A stretch of 16,433 bases of DNA from Syntrophomonadaceae bacterium (lineage in GTDB: Bacteria; Bacillota; Dethiobacteria; PWVN01). Made by a program: the position numbers and the translations under genes. The notes beneath the pieces are model-generated. The model had not been told where the DNA came from, made no database searches, and saw only the letters and a list, made by a program, of their open reading frames with translations. The stretch spans positions 1-16,433 of the forward strand of contig PWVN01000228.1 in assembly GCA_003561835.1 (NCBI GenBank), read 5' to 3'. Shown here one piece after another: positions 12,081-16,433 of this stretch (positions within the stretch are counted from its first letter, which is position 1; each line of letters begins with the position of its first letter).

Positions 12081-14018
12081 ATGACATTGAAGAGGAAGAC
12101 CTCCAAGGCTTCCCTGTCGCCGGACAATTACCGGCAGGACATGGGAGGCGACCGCTTCCTGCATAAAAAAATCCAGGCCCTCTACTCCCTGCTGGGCAGC
12201 ATCTACGGAACCGACAAGCTGGTCATCAAAGCAGGGAAGATGGAGGCTATTTCCCTCTTGAAGTCCCGCAGTATGGAGAAAAAGGTCCTGGGGCTGCAGC
12301 GCATCGTTTTTGAGGACCCCACCCTGGATGAACTGTCTTCGCCGGAGGAACTGCCCGGCATCCTGAAGGATATCGAGGAGGAGATCGCCGACCTCCTGGC
12401 CCGGAAAGTGGTGGAAGACAACATCGAAAAAAAAATTTCCACCCGGCTCCAGGAACGCCACGAAGAGTACCTCCAGGATATCAAAAATCAGGTCCTCAAG
12501 GAAGAGGGGGGGGCGGAGAACGCCCAGACCCTGAAAAAATATGCCCTTCTGGAAAAGATGAAGGGGCAGCAGCTTTCCCGTACGGCCATGGAGCACCTGC
12601 GGCCCAAATCCCTGGAAGAAATCGTGGGACAGGAGCGGGGCATCCGCTCCCTGATGGCCAAACTGGCCTCCCCGTACCCGCAAAACATCATCATCTACGG
12701 GCCGCCCGGGGTGGGCAAAACCACGGCCGCCCGCCTGGCCCTGGAGGCGGCCCGCAACCTGAAGCACACCCCCTTCAGCGAAGAGGCCCCCTTTATCGAG
12801 GTGGACGGCACCACCCTGCGCTGGGATCCCCGGGAAACCACCAACCCCCTGATCGGCTCCGTCCATGACCCCATTTACCAGGGGGCCCGGCGGGATCTGA
12901 TCGACGGGGGCATTCCCGAACCCAAGCTGGGCCTGGTGTCCGAAGCCCACGGCGGTATCCTCTTCATCGATGAAATCGGTGAAATGGACCCGGTGCTGCA
13001 GCGCAAGCTCCTGAAGGTCCTGGAGGATAAATATGTGCATTTCGACTCCGCCTACTACGACGCCACGGACCCCAGAATCCCCAAATACATCCAGCATATC
13101 TTTGAAGAGGGGGCGCCGGCGGACTTCCTTCTGATCGGCGCCACCACCCGGTTTCCCGAGGAGATCAGCCCCGCCCTGCGCTCCCGCTGCACCGCCGTTT
13201 TTTTTGAGCCGTTACACCCTGGCCACATCCAGGCCATCGTGGTCAATGCAGCCCGGCGGTTGGGCATCACCCTGGACCCGGAGGTGCCCGCCATCATCAG
13301 CCTGTATACCATCGAAGGCCGCCAGGCCATCAATATCCTGGCCGATGCCTACGGCCTGGCCCTCTACCAGCAGTCCCGGGAAGAGGAGGAACCCCTGCGG
13401 ATCACGGAAGACATCATCCGGGAAGTGATCCAGGCCGGGCGCCTGAGCCCCTACGGCACCTCCAAGGCCTCGTCCCGGGGGGAAGTGGGAAAATGCTTTG
13501 GCCTGGGAGTCAGCGGGTACCTGGGTTCGGTCCTGGAGATCGAAGCCGTGGCCTTCCCGGCCCGGGAAGCGGGGAAGGGCCAGCTGCGTTTCAACGAGAC
13601 GGCTGGCACCATGGCCAAGGATTCCGTCTTCAACGCCGCCTCCCTGATCCGCCGCATCACGGGCGCAGACATCTCCGATTACAACCTGCACGTGAATATC
13701 CTGGGGGGAGGCAACATCGACGGGCCCTCCGCCGGTGCTGCCATCTTCCTGGCCCTGGTGAGCGCCCTGCAGGGGAAACCCCTGCGGCAGGATACCGCCG
13801 TTACCGGGGAGGTGTCCCTCCAGGGGAAAATAAAACCCGTGGGAGGGCTCCCGGAGAAAATATACGGGGCCCGGATGGCGGGCCTGCAGCGGGTCCTCGT
13901 CCCCCTGGAAAACAGGGATGACATCCCCCCGGGCCTCAAGGACTGCCACGTTTTGCCCGTCAGGGATGTGGAAGAAATTCTGCCCCTGGTCATGGCCCCG
14001 GACCCGGACTCCCAGTAA
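12081..14018 (+). CDS. lonC: Lon-family ATP-dependent protease, spore-former LonC type
   Basis: This is an AAA+ serine protease; the group (spore-type LonC) is found in endospore formers and its substrates are poorly known. It has 645 residues. The N-terminal part (1-165) is helical and unlike the LAN domain of classical Lon. Walker A GPPGVGKTT lies at 207-215, Walker B ILFIDEIGE at 293-301, sensor-1 like IGATTR at 352-357 and the arginine finger region PALRSRC at 364-370. The protease domain holds the catalytic S550 in DGPSAGAAIF and K593 in GGLPEKIYGA, the Ser-Lys dyad. Start is ATG 12081, after GAAGGGTGA; GTG 12069 in frame is the alternative. It contains a nine-A run (12427-12435) and an eight-G run (12506-12513). 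It lies between rplI and dnaB, the place usual in Clostridia. Confidence 0.93.
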   Translation: MTLKRKTSKASLSPDNYRQDMGGDRFLHKKIQALYSLLGSIYGTDKLVIKAGKMEAISLLKSRSMEKKVLGLQRIVFEDPTLDELSSPEELPGILKDIEEEIADLLARKVVEDNIEKKISTRLQERHEEYLQDIKNQVLKEEGGAENAQTLKKYALLEKMKGQQLSRTAMEHLRPKSLEEIVGQERGIRSLMAKLASPYPQNIIIYGPPGVGKTTAARLALEAARNLKHTPFSEEAPFIEVDGTTLRWDPRETTNPLIGSVHDPIYQGARRDLIDGGIPEPKLGLVSEAHGGILFIDEIGEMDPVLQRKLLKVLEDKYVHFDSAYYDATDPRIPKYIQHIFEEGAPADFLLIGATTRFPEEISPALRSRCTAVFFEPLHPGHIQAIVVNAARRLGITLDPEVPAIISLYTIEGRQAINILADAYGLALYQQSREEEEPLRITEDIIREVIQAGRLSPYGTSKASSRGEVGKCFGLGVSGYLGSVLEIEAVAFPAREAGKGQLRFNETAGTMAKDSVFNAASLIRRITGADISDYNLHVNILGGGNIDGPSAGAAIFLALVSALQGKPLRQDTAVTGEVSLQGKIKPVGGLPEKIYGARMAGLQRVLVPLENRDDIPPGLKDCHVLPVRDVEEILPLVMAPDPDSQ

Positions 14019-14048
14019 CCCTCCTCTCTCTAGAAAGGAAGTGACCCC

Positions 14049-15410
14049 GTGGCTGATTTGCCCGAACGGGTGCCGCCCCAGAACATTGAAGCGGAACAAT
14101 CTGTCCTGGGTTCCATGCTCCTGGAAAAAGAAGCCGTCAATACGGCCATCGAGCACCTGCGCCCCGAAGATTTCTACCGGGACGCCCACCGCCGGGTCTT
14201 TCAGGCCATGCTGGAACTGACCAACCGGGCCGAGCCCCTGGATGTCATCACCCTGGTGGAAGCCCTGCGGCAGCAAAAAAGCCTGGAAGAAATCGGCGGC
14301 ATCACCTACCTGACCCAGCTGGCCAACGTGGTCCCCACTGCGGCAAATGTGGCCTACTACGCCCGCATCGTCCGGGAAAAATCCCTTCTGCGCCAGCTCA
14401 TCGGCGCCGCTACCAAAATCGTTGCCCGGGGTTACAGCTCGGGGGACGACGTGGAGCAGGTCATCGATGAGGCAGAACAGGCCATCTTCAATGTTTCCCG
14501 CCGCCGGGCCATGGAGAGCTTTGTCCCCATCAAAGGGGTCCTCATGGACACCTTTGACCATATCGCCCTTCTCTACGAAAACAAGGGGGGCCTGACGGGT
14601 CTCAGCACCGGATTCCCCGACTTCGACAACCTGACCTCGGGCCTGCAATCTTCGGATCTGATTATCATCGCTGCCCGGCCCAGCATGGGCAAGACCACCC
14701 TGGCCCTGAACATGGCCCAGCATATCGGCATCAAGGAGGGGAAGCCCATCGCCATCTTCAGTCTGGAGATGTCCCGGGAACAACTGGTCCAGCGGATGCT
14801 CTGCGCCCAGGCCAACATCGACGCCCACCGGCTGCGCCGGGGCTATCTGGCCGATAACGACTGGAACAAGCTTACCGAAGCCGTGGGGCCTCTGGGGGAT
14901 GCCCCCATCTTCATCGACGACTCTCCCTCCATCTCCGTCATGGAAATGCGGGCCAAAACCCGCCGGCTCCAGGCGGAGCACGGTTTGGGAGCTGTCATCG
15001 TGGACTATCTGCAGCTTATGCGCAGCAGCGAGCGGGCGGAGAACCGCCAGCAGGAGATCTCTGCCATTTCCCGGGGGTTGAAAGCCCTGGCCAAGGAGCT
15101 GGCCATCCCCGTGGTGGCCCTGTCTCAGTTGAGCCGGGAAGTGGAAAAGCGGCATGACAAGCGGCCCATCCTGAGCGACCTGCTGGAGTCCGGCGGCATC
15201 GAGGCCAATGCGGACCTGGTGGCTTTCATCTACCGGGATGAATACTACAATCAGGAAACGGAAAAGAAGGGTATCGCCGAAGTCATCATCTCCAAGCAGC
15301 GAAATGGCCCTGTAGGCAAGATTGAACTCTACTTCATGGACAAATACAACAAGTTCATGTCCACGGCCAAAGGGCGGGAAGAGCGGGGAGCCCGGGAGGA
15401 AACGGGCTAG
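14049..15410 (+). CDS. dnaB: Replicative DNA helicase DnaB
   Basis: This hexameric 5'-3' helicase drives replication forks. It is the DnaB of the E. coli type, called DnaC in Bacillus. It has 453 residues, the usual length. The N-terminal DnaG-interacting domain spans 5-105 (PPQNIEAEQSVLGSML at 9-24). Walker A RPSMGKTTL lies at 210-218, the catalytic segment IFSLEMS at 236-242, Walker B AVIVDYLQLM at 315-324, and the ESGGIEANADLVAFIYRDEY region at 380-399. The C-terminus is charged and short. The GTG start follows GAAAGGAAGTGA. It lies 30 bases after lonC, with no terminator between, so rplI-lonC-dnaB is probably one operon. No clear hairpin terminator is seen right after its stop; the next promoter begins within seven bases. 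Confidence 0.97.
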   Translation: MADLPERVPPQNIEAEQSVLGSMLLEKEAVNTAIEHLRPEDFYRDAHRRVFQAMLELTNRAEPLDVITLVEALRQQKSLEEIGGITYLTQLANVVPTAANVAYYARIVREKSLLRQLIGAATKIVARGYSSGDDVEQVIDEAEQAIFNVSRRRAMESFVPIKGVLMDTFDHIALLYENKGGLTGLSTGFPDFDNLTSGLQSSDLIIIAARPSMGKTTLALNMAQHIGIKEGKPIAIFSLEMSREQLVQRMLCAQANIDAHRLRRGYLADNDWNKLTEAVGPLGDAPIFIDDSPSISVMEMRAKTRRLQAEHGLGAVIVDYLQLMRSSERAENRQQEISAISRGLKALAKELAIPVVALSQLSREVEKRHDKRPILSDLLESGGIEANADLVAFIYRDEYYNQETEKKGIAEVIISKQRNGPVGKIELYFMDKYNKFMSTAKGREERGAREETG

Positions 15411-15416
15411 GACGCG

Positions 15417-15445
15417 TTGACAGGGTGCCGGGTATCTGGTATGAT
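15417..15445 (+). promoter_or_regulatory. Strong sigma-A promoter for the FAD-dependent dehydrogenase gene
   Basis: A perfect TTGACA (15417-15422), 17 bases and TATGAT (15440-15445), with TGG just before it as an extended -10. It starts seven bases after the dnaB stop and leaves a leader of about 90 bases. Confidence 0.88.
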
Positions 15446-15480
15446 TGCCACGGGAATTGGTCAAGAATCCTCCGTACGGA

Positions 15481-15517
15481 CTCAAATGGAATGCATCTAT
15501 TCTATTTGGGTATTTTT
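15481..15517 (+). terminator. Terminator-like hairpin and U-tract in the leader, possible attenuator
   Basis: CTCAAATGGAAT (15481-15492) pairs with ATTCTATTTGGG (15499-15510) as a 12-bp RNA stem (two G:U pairs) with a six-base loop, followed by TATTTTTA. A separate perfect palindrome TCCGTACGGA lies just before it (15471-15480). It may end dnaB read-through or attenuate the transcript from the 15417 promoter. Confidence 0.5.
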
Positions 15518-15541
15518 ATGGTAAGAAGGCGGGTGACAGAA

Positions 15542-16433
15542 GTGAGGGAACGGTATCAGGTAATCATCATCGGCGGGGGACCGGCGGGGATCTTTGCCGC
15601 CCTGGAGCTCCTCAAGCTGGGAATAGAGAAGATCCTCCTGCTGGAAAAGGGGAAGGACATCGCCTCGCGGATCTGTCCCATCAAGAACGACGGCCACCCG
15701 TGCCGGAATTGTTCCCCCTGCTCCGTCGTCTGCGGGTGGGGCGGGGCCGGCGCCTTCAGCGACGGCAAGCTGACCCTGACCCCCGAGTTTGGCGGCGTCC
15801 TGGCGGAGTACCGGGACCGGGGGGAGCTCACCCGCTTGATCGAGTATGTGGACCAGGTCTACCTGTCCTACGGGGCCACCCCAACCCTCTACGGCGCTGA
15901 TGAAGAGGGCGTCAGGGACATCCAGCGCCGGGCCGCCACCGCAGATCTGGCCTTGATTCCCGCCCGCATCCGGCACCTGGGCACCGAGAGGTGCTACGAT
16001 ATCCTGGCCCGCATGCGGGAAAGCCTCACGGGCGGCATCCAGATCCAGCTGCAGTCCCCCGTAGAGGAAATCCTGGTGGAGAAGGGCCGGGTCCGGGGGG
16101 TGAGAACCGCCGCCGGGCAGGTCTATGAAGGCGATTACGTCATCTGCGGCCCCGGCAGGGAAGGTTCCGGGTGGTTTTCCCGGGAGGCGGCCCGCTTGGG
16201 CCTCAAGGGGGTCAACAACCCTGTAGACATCGGCATCCGGGTCGAGGTACCGGCGGTGGTCATGGAAGAGATCACGGAAAAGGTCTACGAGTCGAAGCTC
16301 ATCTACTACTCCCGCTCCTTTGACGACAAGGTGCGCACCTTCTGCATGAACCCCTACGGTGAGGTGGTCATCGAGAACAATCAAGGCCTCGTCACCGTCA
16401 ACGGCCACAGCTATGCCGACAAAAGGACGGAGA
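15542..16433 (+). CDS. FAD-dependent dehydrogenase, COG2509 type (3' truncated)
   Basis: The window ends inside this gene; 297 codons are present. Residues 1-20 contain the Rossmann dinucleotide-binding motif VIIIGGGPAGIFAALELL, followed by an acidic LLLEKG end of the second strand. A Cys-rich segment ICPIKNDGHPC, then RNCSPC and SVVCGWGGAGAFSDGKLTLT, is characteristic of this uncharacterised family of FAD-dependent enzymes. Later motifs are GDYVICGPGREGSGWF and NPVDIGIRVEVP. Substrate is unknown; members are described only as FAD-dependent oxidoreductases or dehydrogenases. The GTG at 15542 is chosen because AAGGCGGGTGA ends five bases before it. In-frame ATG 15518 and GTG 15533 are alternatives, adding eight or three residues. 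It has its own strong promoter and a structured leader. Confidence 0.88.
   Translation, partial: MRERYQVIIIGGGPAGIFAALELLKLGIEKILLLEKGKDIASRICPIKNDGHPCRNCSPCSVVCGWGGAGAFSDGKLTLTPEFGGVLAEYRDRGELTRLIEYVDQVYLSYGATPTLYGADEEGVRDIQRRAATADLALIPARIRHLGTERCYDILARMRESLTGGIQIQLQSPVEEILVEKGRVRGVRTAAGQVYEGDYVICGPGREGSGWFSREAARLGLKGVNNPVDIGIRVEVPAVVMEEITEKVYESKLIYYSRSFDDKVRTFCMNPYGEVVIENNQGLVTVNGHSYADKRTE

Noticed and set aside
13212..15485. Very long minus-strand open frame (757 codons) opposite lonC and dnaB
   Set aside because: The sense strand encodes full-length LonC and DnaB with all motifs; the antisense frame is a codon-bias shadow without ribosome site or domain.
15445..15900. Plus-strand frame of 151 codons at the start of the FAD gene
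   Set aside because: The frame shifted by one reads the Rossmann motif and Cys-rich family motif; this one is Arg/Gly/Pro-rich shadow sequence.
1..16433. CRISPR arrays, transposons, prophage, tRNA or rRNA genes
   Set aside because: I found no spaced direct repeats, transposase-like frames, inverted terminal repeats or RNA gene signatures; the only repeats are the short ones listed.

Overview
The window reads as a stretch of chromosome close to the replication origin of a GC-rich, endospore-forming member of the Clostridia. The evidence is gene content: rsmG-noc-parA-parB together with rpsF-ssb-rpsR-rplI-lonC-dnaB is the origin-proximal order of Firmicutes, and yyaC, the spore-type Lon (lonC) and noc point to a spore former. 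Naming a genus (for example a Moorella- or Desulfotomaculum-like lineage) would be inference. I see no phage, transposon, CRISPR array, tRNA or rRNA.

Region 1 (1-4700) is chromosome segregation and nucleoid occlusion. The 3' end of rsmG is followed by noc. Then come a minus-strand enoyl-CoA hydratase and a divergent MarR-type regulator, which together split noc from parA-parB. Each ParB-like protein has an exact copy of its known target beside its gene: the Noc site ATTTCCCGGGAAAT lies inside rsmG (126-139), and a parS core GTTCCACGTGGAAC lies 13 bases after the parB stop (4562-4575).

Region 2 (4680-8250) is mostly envelope and sporulation. DUF4446 protein, an M23 metallopeptidase with a membrane anchor and coiled coil, and a bactofilin form a tight cluster. 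A YkuS-like (UPF0180) small protein and a convergent yyaC follow, then a poorly conserved four-helix membrane protein resembling CvpA.

Region 3 (8340-10380) holds an adenylate kinase outside its usual ribosomal-protein neighbourhood, a DUF951 zinc-finger-like protein with a very good promoter and a structured leader, and the YchF ATPase, which overlaps the DUF951 stop by ATGA.

Region 4 (10400-15410) is translation and replication: promoter, leader, rpsF, ssb, rpsR, a strong terminator, then rplI, lonC and dnaB. The DUF2232 and gdpP genes that often lie between rpsR and rplI are absent.

Region 5 (15411-end) has a strong promoter, a leader with a terminator-like hairpin, and a truncated FAD-dependent dehydrogenase of the COG2509 type.

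Most of this is core chromosome. The unusual points are the paired Noc/NBS and ParB/parS sites, the altered CTP-binding motif in Noc, the ech-marR insertion, the 9-base tandem repeat in the M23 gene, and several leader or terminator structures.
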